Below, piece after piece: positions 1 to 10,600 of a stretch of DNA of 64,000 nucleotides. Location of the stretch: positions 62,001 to 126,000 of the forward strand of contig NZ_VYSA01000003.1 of assembly GCF_008710745.1 (NCBI RefSeq), in the 5' to 3' direction. The notes beneath the pieces are model-generated. The model saw only the letters and a program-made list of their open reading frames with translations, was not told the DNA's origin and made no database searches. The stretch's first letter is position 1. Each line of letters opens with the position of its first letter. The position numbers and the translations under genes are program-made. Source of the DNA: Microbacterium rhizomatis. Its GTDB lineage: Bacteria > Actinomycetota > Actinomycetes > Actinomycetales > Microbacteriaceae.

Positions 1-403
1 CCGCGGCCTGTGCGTTGTAGTCGGCGACGGCGGCAGTGACCTTCGCCGACGAATGCTGAACGAGGCTGGTGAGCGCCTGGACCGAAGGCTCAGGCAGCGC
101 CGACGAGTCGTTGAGCGCGTCGATCTGGCGGGCGAGGGTGGCCGTGTCGACCTTGCCGGCGGCGGACTTCTCGACCGCGTTCGCCACGGTGACGTAGAAG
201 GCCGCATCGTGATCGATCGGTCGCTCGACTGTGGCGATCTCGGCGGTGGCGGTGCGTTCCTGCGATGAGGTGGCTGCGATCGCGCTCGTCGTGCCGGCGG
301 CCACGCCGGCTGCCGCGAGGAGGGCGATGGCGAGACTGGCCGGAAGGATCGTGCGGCGGGCGCGGTGGACTCGGTGGATACGGGCGATCGTGCGAAAGCG
401 CAC
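1..403 (-). CDS. Secreted protein of unknown function (C-terminus outside window)
   Basis: Read on the minus strand, this frame stays open from a GTG at 403 to the window edge, giving about 134 residues. GGAG lies 5 nt before the GTG. The N-terminus is basic (RFRTIARIHRVHRARR), followed by a hydrophobic Ala/Leu-rich stretch at about residues 20-45 (ILPASLAIALLAAAGVAAG) and an Ala-Thr-Ser cleavage-like region, so it looks like an exported protein. The mature part seen is helical and Ala/Val rich with no motif I recognise. The gene continues left of position 1. It is separated from the next gene by 296 bp. Confidence 0.6.
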   Translation of the reverse strand, partial: MRFRTIARIHRVHRARRTILPASLAIALLAAAGVAAGTTSAIAATSSQERTATAEIATVERPIDHDAAFYVTVANAVEKSAAGKVDTATLARQIDALNDSSALPEPSVQALTSLVQHSSAKVTAAVADYNAQAA

Positions 404-699
404 AGGGCTCCAATGGTCGAGCTTCCCTGCGGTGCCCCGTCATGGGGCGGGCGGACGCAAGGGTGGGACGCGACCTGCAGCAGGCTGAACGCTCCACTCG
501 CACGCTCTCGTCGGATGGCTTCGGGGCCACCCGGTGACCGGGACGTGCGGGCGGAGCATCCGTCACGTCATCCTTCGGGTGGATTCCGTGACGAACCCGT
601 ACACGGTAGACGCCGTTTCTGGACGACTCCTCCGAAAGCCCTAGCCGTTCCATCCACGCGAATCGATCCGCACGGAGCTCTCTTGCGGTGCGATGACTT
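404..699. other. Intergenic region, 296 bp
   Basis: This gap lies between the start of the secreted protein and the end of the sulfatase, both on the minus strand, so it should hold the promoter of the former. I see no convincing small gene, and the frames open across it have no ribosome binding site or recognisable protein. A strong intrinsic terminator is not evident. Confidence 0.4.
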
Positions 700-2568
700 C
701 TACGGCGTCACGATGTCGAAGGCGGGGTCGCCCGGATCGAGTACGCCGAGCAGCGAGTCGAGCACAGCCCGATCGCCCTCGATCTGCACGCCGGGGCTCG
801 TGAGATCGCCGCCGGCCAGGGCGATGAGTCGCGGTTTGGTAAGGATCAACGAGACGCCCGCACCGCCCGGCTCGCGGCGACGGTGGATCAGCACGCCGTT
901 GCGCAGGGTCAGGCGATAGGTGACCTCGAGGTCGGTGAGGGTGACGTCGATCGCGAGATCGAGATCCCACGCCTTCGGGCCGTCGATCGAGAGGGCGAGC
1001 GAGTCGAAGAGCTGTTCGGGCGTGAGCTGCGCGACGATCGCGGGGGCCGCGGTCGCGGCCGGCGTGCCGAAGTTGCCCTCGCGCAGCTCGGTGGCACCGG
1101 AGAGGTAGAAATTCCGCCAGGTGCCGTTCTCGGCGCCGTACGCGAGTTGCTCGAGCGTGTCGGCATAAAGCTCGCGTGCGGCGGCGTGACCGGCGTCGGT
1201 GAAGATCGCGTGGTCGAGCAGAGTCGCCGCCCAGCGGAAGTCGCCGTCGTCGAAAGCGGTCCGGGCGAGCGCGACGACCCGGTCGATCCCGCCGATCGCC
1301 GCGACGTAGCGATGCGCCTGCTCTTGTGGGGGGTGCGGCCAGAGCCGGGCCGGGTTGGCGTCGAACCATCCCATGTACCGCTGGTAGACGGCCTTGACGT
1401 TGTGGCTGACCGACCCGTAGTAGCCGTGCGTGCTCCAGGCGTCGGCGAGAGCAGGGGGGAGCTGCATCATCTCGGCGATCTCGGCCCCCTGATACCCCTT
1501 GTTCAGCAGGCGCAGCGTCTGGTCGTGCAGATACGCGTACAGGTCGCGCTGCGTCTCGAGGAAGGCGATGACGCGCTCCTTCGTCCAGGTCGGCCAGTGG
1601 TGCGATGCGAAGGCGACGTCGGTGCGGTCGCCGAACGTGTCGATCGCCTCGGTGAGGTATTCCGACCACACGTGCGGGTCGCGCACGAGCGCGCCGCGAA
1701 GGGTCAGCAGGTTGTGCAGCGTGTGAGTCGCGTTCTCCGCCATGCACAGCGCACGATAGCGCGGAAAGTAGAAGTGCATCTCAGCCGGCGCCTCGGTGCC
1801 GGGGGCCATCTGGAACTCGATCTCGACTCCGTCGACCGTGAGCGTCTCGCCCGTTTCGGTGACTTCCACGTTCGGGACGATCAGCCCGACCTCGCCGCTC
1901 GAGGTGGTCTGCCCGAGCCCGGCGCCGACCTGGCCCTGCGGACCGCGGGCGAGCGCGGCTCCGTACATGTAGCCGGCTCGGCGGCTCATCGCCGTGCCCG
2001 CATAGACGTTCTCGGCGACCGCGTGCCCGGTGAAGCCCTCGGGCGCGATGATCATGACGGCGCCGGACGCGGCATCCTCTTCCGTGGTCACTCCGAAGAC
2101 GCCGCCGAAGTGGTCGACGTGGCTATGGGTGTAGATGACCGCGACGACCTTCTTCTCGCCGCGATGCGCGCGGTACAGACTGAGAGCCGCGGCGGCTGTC
2201 TCCGTCGAGATCAGCGGGTCGATCACGATCACGCCGGTGTCGCCCTCGACGAATGTGATGTTCGACAGGTCGAGGCCGCGCACCTGGTAGATACCCTCTA
2301 CGACCTCATACAGCCCCTGCTTGGCGACGAGCTGCGACTGCCGCCACAGGCTCGGATTGACGGATGCCGGTGCCTCGCCGTGCAGGAACGCGTAGCTGTC
2401 GTTGTCCCACACGACGCGGCCGTCGGCCGTTCGGATCACCCCCGGATCCAGTGCGGCGATGAAGCCGCGATCGGCGTCATCGAAGTCCTGGGTGTCGGCG
2501 AAGGGCAGCGTCGTGAGCAGCTCGCGGTTGGCCTTCTCGATTGCGGGGGTGACGGGCTTGCCGACCAT
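700..2568 (-). CDS. Alkyl/aryl-sulfatase-like metallo-beta-lactamase fold hydrolase
   Basis: About 622 residues from ATG 2568. The N-terminal two thirds carry the metal-binding motif THSHVDHFGG (HSHVDH near residues 148-153), followed by the acidic and histidine positions typical of class III alkyl sulfatases of the BDS1/SdsA1 type (for example MAENATHTLHN and ASHHWPTW). The family then has an alpha-helical dimerisation domain and a C-terminal SCP2-like domain, and the length fits that three-part layout. These enzymes cleave alkyl sulfate esters and release inorganic sulfate. The upstream YhgE gene ends 90 nt before this start on the same strand, so the two may be co-transcribed. In-frame GTG codons at 2610 and 2604 are alternative starts. 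I prefer 2568 because family members begin shortly before the KPxTP motif, although its ribosome site is weak. Confidence 0.88.
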   Translation of the reverse strand: MVGKPVTPAIEKANRELLTTLPFADTQDFDDADRGFIAALDPGVIRTADGRVVWDNDSYAFLHGEAPASVNPSLWRQSQLVAKQGLYEVVEGIYQVRGLDLSNITFVEGDTGVIVIDPLISTETAAAALSLYRAHRGEKKVVAVIYTHSHVDHFGGVFGVTTEEDAASGAVMIIAPEGFTGHAVAENVYAGTAMSRRAGYMYGAALARGPQGQVGAGLGQTTSSGEVGLIVPNVEVTETGETLTVDGVEIEFQMAPGTEAPAEMHFYFPRYRALCMAENATHTLHNLLTLRGALVRDPHVWSEYLTEAIDTFGDRTDVAFASHHWPTWTKERVIAFLETQRDLYAYLHDQTLRLLNKGYQGAEIAEMMQLPPALADAWSTHGYYGSVSHNVKAVYQRYMGWFDANPARLWPHPPQEQAHRYVAAIGGIDRVVALARTAFDDGDFRWAATLLDHAIFTDAGHAAARELYADTLEQLAYGAENGTWRNFYLSGATELREGNFGTPAATAAPAIVAQLTPEQLFDSLALSIDGPKAWDLDLAIDVTLTDLEVTYRLTLRNGVLIHRRREPGGAGVSLILTKPRLIALAGGDLTSPGVQIEGDRAVLDSLLGVLDPGDPAFDIVTP

Positions 2569-2658
2569 GATTGCGCCAATCTTCGGGGCATTCGAATACG
2601 ACACCCTCACTCTGCACCCATTCGCTCGGCCCGTGCGTGGAAATTCGTCCGGGCCCGA

Positions 2659-4554
2659 TCAGCCGATCAGGCTGGGCTGCAGGTCGCGCAGCGTGCGTCG
2701 ATGGGTCATGCGCGTCACACCCACCGCTGCGAGAGCGAGCGCACCGACGAGCCAGCACAGCAGGACGAGGATGTCGCCGCCCACGCGCGCGACATCGCCG
2801 CCGTACATGAGCTGGCGCATGGCGTCGACCACGTACCCCATCGGCAGGACGTGGTGCAGTGCCGCCAGCGGAGCGGGGAGCGTCTGCCACGGGAACGTGC
2901 CCCCCGCGGTCACGAGCTGCAGCACCATGAGCACGAGACCGAGGAACTGCCCGACCGAGCCGAACCACACGTTCAGGGCCAGGATGATCGCCGCATACGT
3001 GAACGACGCGAGCACCATGATCCCCAGGGTGCCGAGCGGATTCGCGAAGCCGAAGCCGAGAGCCACGGCAAGGACGCCGAACAGTGCCGCCATCTGTACC
3101 GCCCCGAGCGCCGCGGGGGTGAGCCAGCCGGCGAGCGTCACGCGCAGGGGTGAGTGCAGGGCGGTGACCGCGCGCCGCGAGATGGGCTTGACGATCAGGA
3201 AGAGTGCGTAGATGCCGATCCAGCCGGCCAGAGCCGCGAAGAACGGAGCGAGGCCCGCGCCGTAGTTCGAGGCTTTCGTGAGAGCGCTCGATTCGACGTC
3301 GACGGGATTCGCGAGCGTCGATGCCTGCAGCTGGCGCGTGGCCTCGTCGGTGTCCGGAAGCTGCTGCACCCCGTCGGCCAGGCCGCTCTGCAGCGTCTGC
3401 GCACCGGTCTGCAGGGTCGCCAGGCCGCTGTCGAGCGCGGTTGCGCCATCGCGCAGCTGCGCGGCGCCCTGCGCGGCCGTCGTCGCTCCCGCCGACAGCG
3501 CGGCGGCCCCGTCGGCGGCGGTGCGGGCGCCCGTGGCGAGCTGTGCGCTCCCTGACGCGACCTGGCCGGCGCCGTCATTGAGTCGGTCGATGTCCGACAC
3601 GGCGGTCTGCACCCTCTGATTGACGTCGACCAGCTTTGACCCGACCGGATCCAGCGCGGCGAGCACATCGGCGATCTGCTGCGGAGTGAGTCCCGCCGCC
3701 TCCAGGCGCGCCTGAATGTCGGCGCGTGCCTGAGGAAGGAGGGCGATGGCGTCGCGGGATGCGGCGCCCACCCGGTCGGCGACTCCTGCGAGCTGCCCCG
3801 TGCCGGCCGACACCTGGGCGGCGCCGTCGCTGAGCGTCACGAGGTTGTCGGCGATCTGCCCCGTGCCGGAGGCCAGCTGTGCCGCTCCGCTCTGCAGTGC
3901 CGCGGTGCCGTCGGCGAGCTGCGTCGAGCCGGAGGCCAGCTGCGAGCTGCCGTCGTGCGCGGTACCCAGGCCGTCGGCGAGTTGCTGCGCGCCGTCCGCG
4001 GCATTCGAGAGGTTTACGCGGACGGTGGCGAGAGCATCCAAGAGTGTGAGTCCGCCTTCGCGCACGATCTTCTGCGCGACTGTGGTGCGGATCTTCTCCA
4101 CGGCCTGCGTGCCGATCGTCGACGCCAGGTAGTTGTTCGCGTCGTTCGTGCGCAAGAGGATCTGCGCCGTGCGTGGGTCATTCGACGTGATCGAGGCGAT
4201 GGCCGAAGAGAAGTCGGCGGGAACCTCGACGGCGAAGTCGAACTCGCCCGAGTCCAGGCCCGCCGTCGCGGCGGCATCGTCGACGACGTGCCACTGGAAG
4301 CTGCCGCCCGAGACGAGTTCGTCGGCGACCTCGTGGCCGACGTTGCGGTCGGTGCCGTTGATCGTCGCGCCCTCGTCGTCGATCACGAGCGCGACCGGGA
4401 TGTCGACGAGCTTGGCGTACGGGTCCTGGTTCGCCCAGAGATAGAGGCCGCCGTATAGCACCGGCACCGCGATGAGGGCGATGAGGGCGATGACCGCCAT
4501 GCGCGTCGACGTCAGCCGCCGGAGTTCGGCGGCGATCATCTGTGGCACCTTCAC
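2659..4554 (-). CDS. YhgE/Pip-type ABC-2 family membrane protein
   Basis: 631 residues. One membrane segment lies near the N-terminus (about 20-38, MAVIALIALIAVPVLYGGLY). A long extracytoplasmic region follows, dominated from about residue 185 to 400 by short repeats of the form QLAxGxxxLxxGAxQLASG, which is the hallmark of YhgE/Pip proteins. At least five membrane segments lie between about 430 and 615. Family members include a phage-infection protein and the EsaA core of type VII secretion, but most have no known substrate. The start GTG overlaps the stop of the ATPase-like gene (GTGA), so the two are translationally coupled in an operon headed by a TetR regulator. An efflux or secretion role is inferred only from this setting. 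Confidence 0.85.
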   Translation of the reverse strand: MKVPQMIAAELRRLTSTRMAVIALIALIAVPVLYGGLYLWANQDPYAKLVDIPVALVIDDEGATINGTDRNVGHEVADELVSGGSFQWHVVDDAAATAGLDSGEFDFAVEVPADFSSAIASITSNDPRTAQILLRTNDANNYLASTIGTQAVEKIRTTVAQKIVREGGLTLLDALATVRVNLSNAADGAQQLADGLGTAHDGSSQLASGSTQLADGTAALQSGAAQLASGTGQIADNLVTLSDGAAQVSAGTGQLAGVADRVGAASRDAIALLPQARADIQARLEAAGLTPQQIADVLAALDPVGSKLVDVNQRVQTAVSDIDRLNDGAGQVASGSAQLATGARTAADGAAALSAGATTAAQGAAQLRDGATALDSGLATLQTGAQTLQSGLADGVQQLPDTDEATRQLQASTLANPVDVESSALTKASNYGAGLAPFFAALAGWIGIYALFLIVKPISRRAVTALHSPLRVTLAGWLTPAALGAVQMAALFGVLAVALGFGFANPLGTLGIMVLASFTYAAIILALNVWFGSVGQFLGLVLMVLQLVTAGGTFPWQTLPAPLAALHHVLPMGYVVDAMRQLMYGGDVARVGGDILVLLCWLVGALALAAVGVTRMTHRRTLRDLQPSLIG

Positions 4555-5333
4555 GAGTGCTGTCCCTCTTGTTCTTCTTGTTCTTGTTCTTGTTCTTCTT
4601 GTTCTTGTTCTTGTTCTTGTTCTTGTTCTTGTTCTTCGCTTGTCGGAGCATCCGCGGAATCTCGGACGATGTCGCCGGGATCCTCCGACAAGGGGTCGAT
4701 TCTCCGACTTTCGGATGCGGCCGGCTCCGGTTCATCCGTGGGTTCGGGCGCGGCGAGGACGGACTGCGATGCCCGCCCGGCGATCACGAGGACGGCCGTG
4801 CCGCGCGCGGCGAACTCCTCGGCGATCTCCCACCAGACGAGCGGCTCACCGCCGTGGCGGTCGGGAGACGTGAGCACGAGCCCGGTGACGCCCGGCCGCT
4901 GCGCGGCGAGCTCGCACAGGAGCCGGATGCGCTGGGCGGGATCGACGTCGCCGATCGGCATCGACGCGACCGCCGCGAGTCCATGTTCGTCGAGCCAGCG
5001 CCGTGCGGCGATGGGGTGCGAAGGACGGCCGGCGAACATCAGCTCCTCGGCGACGACACCCGCGACCGACACGTTCGGCTCGGGCTCGGAGACATCCAGC
5101 GCGTCGACCAGGGCGACGGCACGGCGGAGGGCTCCGGCATCCGTCCGCCCGTCGATGCGTACGCTGCCGCTGTCGGGGCGCATGCGGCCGGAGGCGATCA
5201 GGCCGAGCACCGTCGGGCGCTGCTCCGTCTCGGCGCACACCAGCGCGGCACGGCCGGATTCGTAGACGAGCGACGTCTCAGGAAGTGCGCGCCGGTCGCG
5301 CCCCTTCGTGACGGCATCGAGCTCGACCCTCAC
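4551..5333 (-). CDS. Degenerate ABC-ATPase-like protein with Glu-Gln repeat tail
   Basis: 260 residues from GTG 5333, which overlaps the TetR stop by 4 bp (GTGA) and follows GGAGG. The order of elements resembles an ABC nucleotide-binding domain: a strand-rich start, then VLGLIASGRMRPDSGSVRIDG, which mirrors the segment after Walker A, a LLCELAAQRP segment where the signature helix would end, and LVLTSPDRHGG in the Walker B position. The glycine-lysine P-loop itself is replaced by CAETEQRPTV, and the Walker B acid-glutamate pair by TSPD, so ATP hydrolysis is unlikely. The C-terminal 60 residues are acidic and end in a run of Glu-Gln dipeptides encoded by a hexanucleotide repeat. It is coupled to the downstream YhgE gene and probably acts as a non-catalytic partner of it. 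Confidence 0.75.
   Translation of the reverse strand: MRVELDAVTKGRDRRALPETSLVYESGRAALVCAETEQRPTVLGLIASGRMRPDSGSVRIDGRTDAGALRRAVALVDALDVSEPEPNVSVAGVVAEELMFAGRPSHPIAARRWLDEHGLAAVASMPIGDVDPAQRIRLLCELAAQRPGVTGLVLTSPDRHGGEPLVWWEIAEEFAARGTAVLVIAGRASQSVLAAPEPTDEPEPAASESRRIDPLSEDPGDIVRDSADAPTSEEQEQEQEQEQEQEEQEQEQEEQEGQHS
4566..4637. repeat. Hexanucleotide microsatellite coding for Glu-Gln
   Basis: On the plus strand the unit GTTCTT (GAACAA/GAACAG-like on the coding strand) is repeated about ten times, with a few 9-bp variants (GTTCTTCTT). It lies inside the 3' end of the ATPase-like gene, 12 bp before the YhgE start. Units of 6 or 9 bp keep the frame, so copy-number change would alter tail length without breaking the gene. 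Confidence 0.9.
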
Positions 5334-5959
5334 GACTGGCCTCCGAGCAGATCGGGATGCTGGGCCAGCAGCGCGACCGCCTCGCGCCACGACAGGCCCG
5401 CGATGCTCATGACCGCCTTGACGGCGAGAGCGTGCGCCGCCGGAGAGGTGCCGTCCACACGGGTGATGACGCTCCGCGCCGCTTCTTCGATGAGGCGAGC
5501 GAGCGTCGGCGCGGCGATGTCGGTGCGGAGGGCGTCGCGGCTCTGCCCTTCGCGCACGATCTCGACCAGCCGGCGGCGGAGCGGCGCCAGTGCGGCGGCT
5601 GTGTCGTCGATGTGCGCGTCATCCAGGGCGATCGCCGCGGCGACCTGCACGTGCGCGGCGTCCTGCCAGAGCAGTGACGCGAGTCGCGCGAGCGCGAGCC
5701 GGGGGTCATCGTCCGTGACGCCGTCGGCGATGTCGTTGAAGCGCCGCGCGCCCGTGGTCACGAGCTCGCGGATCAGCGCGTCGCGGTCTTCGAAGTGCCC
5801 GTACAGCGCACGACGGGAGAGCCCCGCGTCGAGCGCGATGGTGCCGAGGGATGCTGCGGGGTCGACCGCGAGGGCACGACGGGCGGCATCGAGGATCGTC
5901 TGCCTGTTCTGCAGCGCATCGCGCCGCTGGGGCCGTTGAGGAGGGGCTTCTGTCGTCAC
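5330..5959 (-). CDS. TetR/AcrR family transcriptional regulator
   Basis: 209 residues from GTG 5959. The N-terminal helix-turn-helix is clear (TILDAARRALAV, then LGTIALDAGLSRRALYGHFEDRDAL), with a divergent ligand-binding C-terminus. The start was chosen because a -10 box TATCCT lies exactly 6 nt upstream (5966-5971) and GGAG also precedes it; an upstream TTG at 5995 would fall inside the promoter. It is the first gene of an operon with the ATPase-like and YhgE genes (4-bp overlaps). A palindrome over its own promoter suggests autorepression of the whole operon. Confidence 0.9.
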   Translation of the reverse strand: MTTEAPPQRPQRRDALQNRQTILDAARRALAVDPAASLGTIALDAGLSRRALYGHFEDRDALIRELVTTGARRFNDIADGVTDDDPRLALARLASLLWQDAAHVQVAAAIALDDAHIDDTAAALAPLRRRLVEIVREGQSRDALRTDIAAPTLARLIEEAARSVITRVDGTSPAAHALAVKAVMSIAGLSWREAVALLAQHPDLLGGQS

Positions 5960-5998
5960 GTCTCCAGGATAGCTAACCTGCACATCGGTGTGCAAGTT
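5960..5998 (-). promoter_or_regulatory. TetR operon promoter and operator
   Basis: Minus-strand promoter: -35 TTGCAC (5990-5995), 18-bp spacer, -10 TATCCT (5966-5971), then 6 nt to the GTG. A 24-bp inverted repeat at 5975-5998 has arms AACTTGCACA and TGTGCAGGTT with one mismatch. It covers the -35 box and most of the spacer, a typical position for autorepression by the adjacent TetR protein. Confidence 0.75.
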
Positions 5999-6028
5999 AA
6001 ACGGTGGCGGCGACCGCGGAGTGCGGGG

Positions 6029-7480
<1,452 letters not shown>

Positions 7481-7556
7481 CTAGTGAGCGCCGCCCGCCG
7501 GCCCCGCGGGCCCGGGGTGCGGAGGGGGGTCCGCGCGGATGCCAGAATGGGACGCC

Positions 7557-7588
7557 GGATATATCACGATTCCCTTTCGTGTACATCC
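7557..7588. promoter_or_regulatory. Imperfect palindrome in the argG/surface-protein intergenic region
   Basis: The arms GGATATATCACGA and TCGTGTACATCC are inverse complements apart from one base gap and one change, around a 7-nt centre. It lies about 100 bp before the start of the giant surface protein and about 85 bp from argG. Binding by a dimeric regulator is possible but the protein is unknown. Confidence 0.4.
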
Positions 7589-7686
7589 GTAACACTGGTG
7601 TCGGTGCTGAGAGCCTGGCTAGGCTGACGCGGGCGGGCACCGGGGGCTTCGCAATGTTGGGGTTTGAAGATTCCGGGGGGAATACC

Positions 7687-10600
7687 GTGCGCAGTGGTCT
7701 GATGAGGCGTGTTCTGGCAACGATCGCCGTCGTGGCGACGATCGCAGCGAGCGCCGTGGCGATCGGTGCACCCGCAGCTGCGGCCGGCGACACCGCCGTG
7801 CTGTCACAGCTGAAGACCGTTGTGGGTTCTCAGACGAACTTCGCGCCGGGCGACACGTTCCAGTACCAGATCGATCTGGGATGCTCGTCCACGATCGATC
7901 CGTCGTGCCGCAACACCAAGATCACCGACATCCTCCCGGCCCCCCTGGTCCTCGACCCGAGCGACCCCAGTCCCGTTTCGGCGACGACCAGCCCCAATGC
8001 CCCCGTCGACATCGCGCTGAGCGGCAACAACGGCTTCACCGTCACACCGCGCCTCTCGGCGGGCGGGTCGGCGGGGCTTCCCGCGGGCGGGAGCATGACG
8101 GTCTTCGTCTCGGTCCAGGTGCCGACGACGACAGGCGCCGACTTCAACGGGCAGACGATCACGAACACCTCGTTGGCGACCGCCGACAACGCGCAGGACG
8201 ACCAGTCCTCCGCCGACATCACGCTCACGGTCACCACGACGCTGTTCGCCTCGCTCTCGAAGACCGTGTCGCCCACGTCGACGCTTCCCGCCGCGGCGGG
8301 GCGCACCGTCGACTGGACCCTCGTCCCGGGGAACGCCTCGAATCAGACGGTCGACACGATCACCGTTCAGGATCCGATCACCCCGCCGGGGCCGTTCACG
8401 TACCTCGACATCACGAGCGTCGACATCACCGACCCGGCCGGGGCGACAGGAAGGGCGACCGAGTACTACGTGGGCGGCGTGTGGACGGCAACGCCACCGA
8501 CGCCGATCAGCCTTGCCAAGGGCGTACGCGTCGTCTTCACGGGATCGTTCGCGCCCGGCGTCACGGGGAACGTCGTGGTGCACTCGGTGACCAACGACAC
8601 CGTGAGTTCGATCCCGAACGGCCAGACCGTCGATGTCCAGAACGACGCGTCCACGACGGTGACGAAGTCGGGCGTCGACAGCCCTGTCGTCACCGACACC
8701 GCGTCGGTGTCGATCGCCGCGGTCGATCCCGACGTCAGCATCACCAAGAGCTTCCTCGACTCGACACTGGTCGCCGGACAGAGCACGACGATCGCGATCG
8801 TCGCGACCAACGGTGCGCAGGACGTGCAGACCTTGACGGTCACCGAGCCGTCGTCGGGCGAGCCCGGATTCACCGCCCAGGGCCTGGCCTTCAACGGCTT
8901 CGGGCCGACGCTCGCGTGGCCCGTGGCGGCGAGCTCGGCGACCATCCTCTACACCTACTCCGGTTCCGGATGCTCCACCCTGCCGCAGACGACCACCACG
9001 CCGCAGACGCTGCCCGCTCCGCAGAACGGATGCACGGTGGAGGGATTCACTGTCACCTATGCATCGACAGGCGACGGGATCACGGCGGGCGGCTACGCCG
9101 CACTCCCGCTCCTGGTGACGGCGCTTCCCGTTCCCACGCTCGCGCCGGTGAGCAGCACGAACGTCGTCGACACCCAGGTCGTCAACTCCGACGGCGCGAG
9201 CGGCGAGGCGACGGCATCCACGCCGTTCACGATCGATCCGCTGCGTATCGACACCGTCGTGTCGAAGTCGATCACGCCAACGGAGGCGTTCGCCGTTCCC
9301 GGGGCGAGCATCAGCATCGCCCTTTCGGGCAAGGTCAGCGATGACTCGACGGTCGGATCGACCAAACTCGAGATCTCGGACCCGGTGGACCCCGCGGCGA
9401 CGCCGGACTTCTGGAACACGTTCGCGCCCACCGCGGTGCGCAACACCGACATCCCCGGATGCAGCTCCCTCGAGTTGAGCTACTACTCCAAGGCCTCCGG
9501 GGACTGGGTCGACTTCCCCGGTGCGGGCAACGTGGCCGGCCCTGTGGCCGGCTACACCTATCCGATTCCTTCCGCCCTGCGCTCCGACATCGGCGGCATC
9601 CGGTTCACGTTCCGGCCGCTGCTGACGTCGCCCTGCACCGGCACGTTGCCGCCCGGATTCACGGTGCTGCCGAACATCGCGGCAGAGGTGCGCGAGTACT
9701 CGGATGTCAGCTCCGTCCACACCAACGACGTCCGGTCGGCCGTCAACAACCCCGTCGCGGTCGAGCCCGACGCGATCGACGACGCGTCCGCGCCGATCAC
9801 CCTGCAGCCCATCAACGGCGGCGACGGACCCGACTTCGTCGATAAGGCCTGGCTCGACGCGACCCTCCCCGCCCAGGTGCCCGCCCTCTCGGCGCAGACA
9901 CGCACCGCGCGGCTCTCGTGGAGCACGCAGGGACTCAACCTCACCTCGATGACACTCACCGACCCGGCCTCCACGGGCGAGCTGACGAACCCGGCGACCT
10001 CCGTGTACGACGCGTTCGACCTGGTCGCGATCAAGCCGATCACGCCGTCCACCGATCCGCTCATCGTCAACGATGTCGTCACGAGGGTGGAGCTGTACTC
10101 GACGACCGCGAACGACTGGGTCGACATCACGGCGGCCGCCTGCGCGCTCGGGTGCGACGGCGGTTTCGGCGGCTACGCGCTGTCGACCGCTCAGCAGGCA
10201 GACACACTCGGCGTGCGCGTCACGTTCACGGAGAAGACCGCCGGCGCGGGAGTGGGAACCTCCTACACCGGCCGCCCGTTCGACCTCGATTACCGCATCC
10301 GCGACACGCTCCGCAGCGATCCGACGCAGTACGTCCTGGGTCAGTACCACTCGTACACGTACAACACCACCACCCCCGGGCTGGTGAACAACACCGTCAG
10401 CGCGCGCGGCCAGAACCCGAGCATCGACTTCGATTCCACTTCGACGGATGCCGACACCATCCAGGTCATCGACAGCCCGGTCAACGTCACCCTCACCAAG
10501 AGCTTCGATCAGACGGTACTCGGGCTGCCGCAGGCCGGCACGCCTCAGGCGAACTACCCCCTCATCTCCGGCACCATCACCTCGCGGAACCAGTCCAACA

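Noticed and set aside
90-653. 187-codon minus-strand frame near the left edge
   Set aside because: It conflicts with the secreted protein frame, which has a signal peptide and ribosome site, and has shadow composition.
2569-2610. Longer start for the sulfatase at GTG 2610
   Set aside because: The extra 14 residues have no counterpart in the family as I know it; it is kept only as an alternative.
883-3153. 756-codon plus-strand frame across the sulfatase and YhgE genes
   Set aside because: It is antisense to two clear genes and its product has shadow composition (Arg, Asp, Gly, Val) with no family resemblance.
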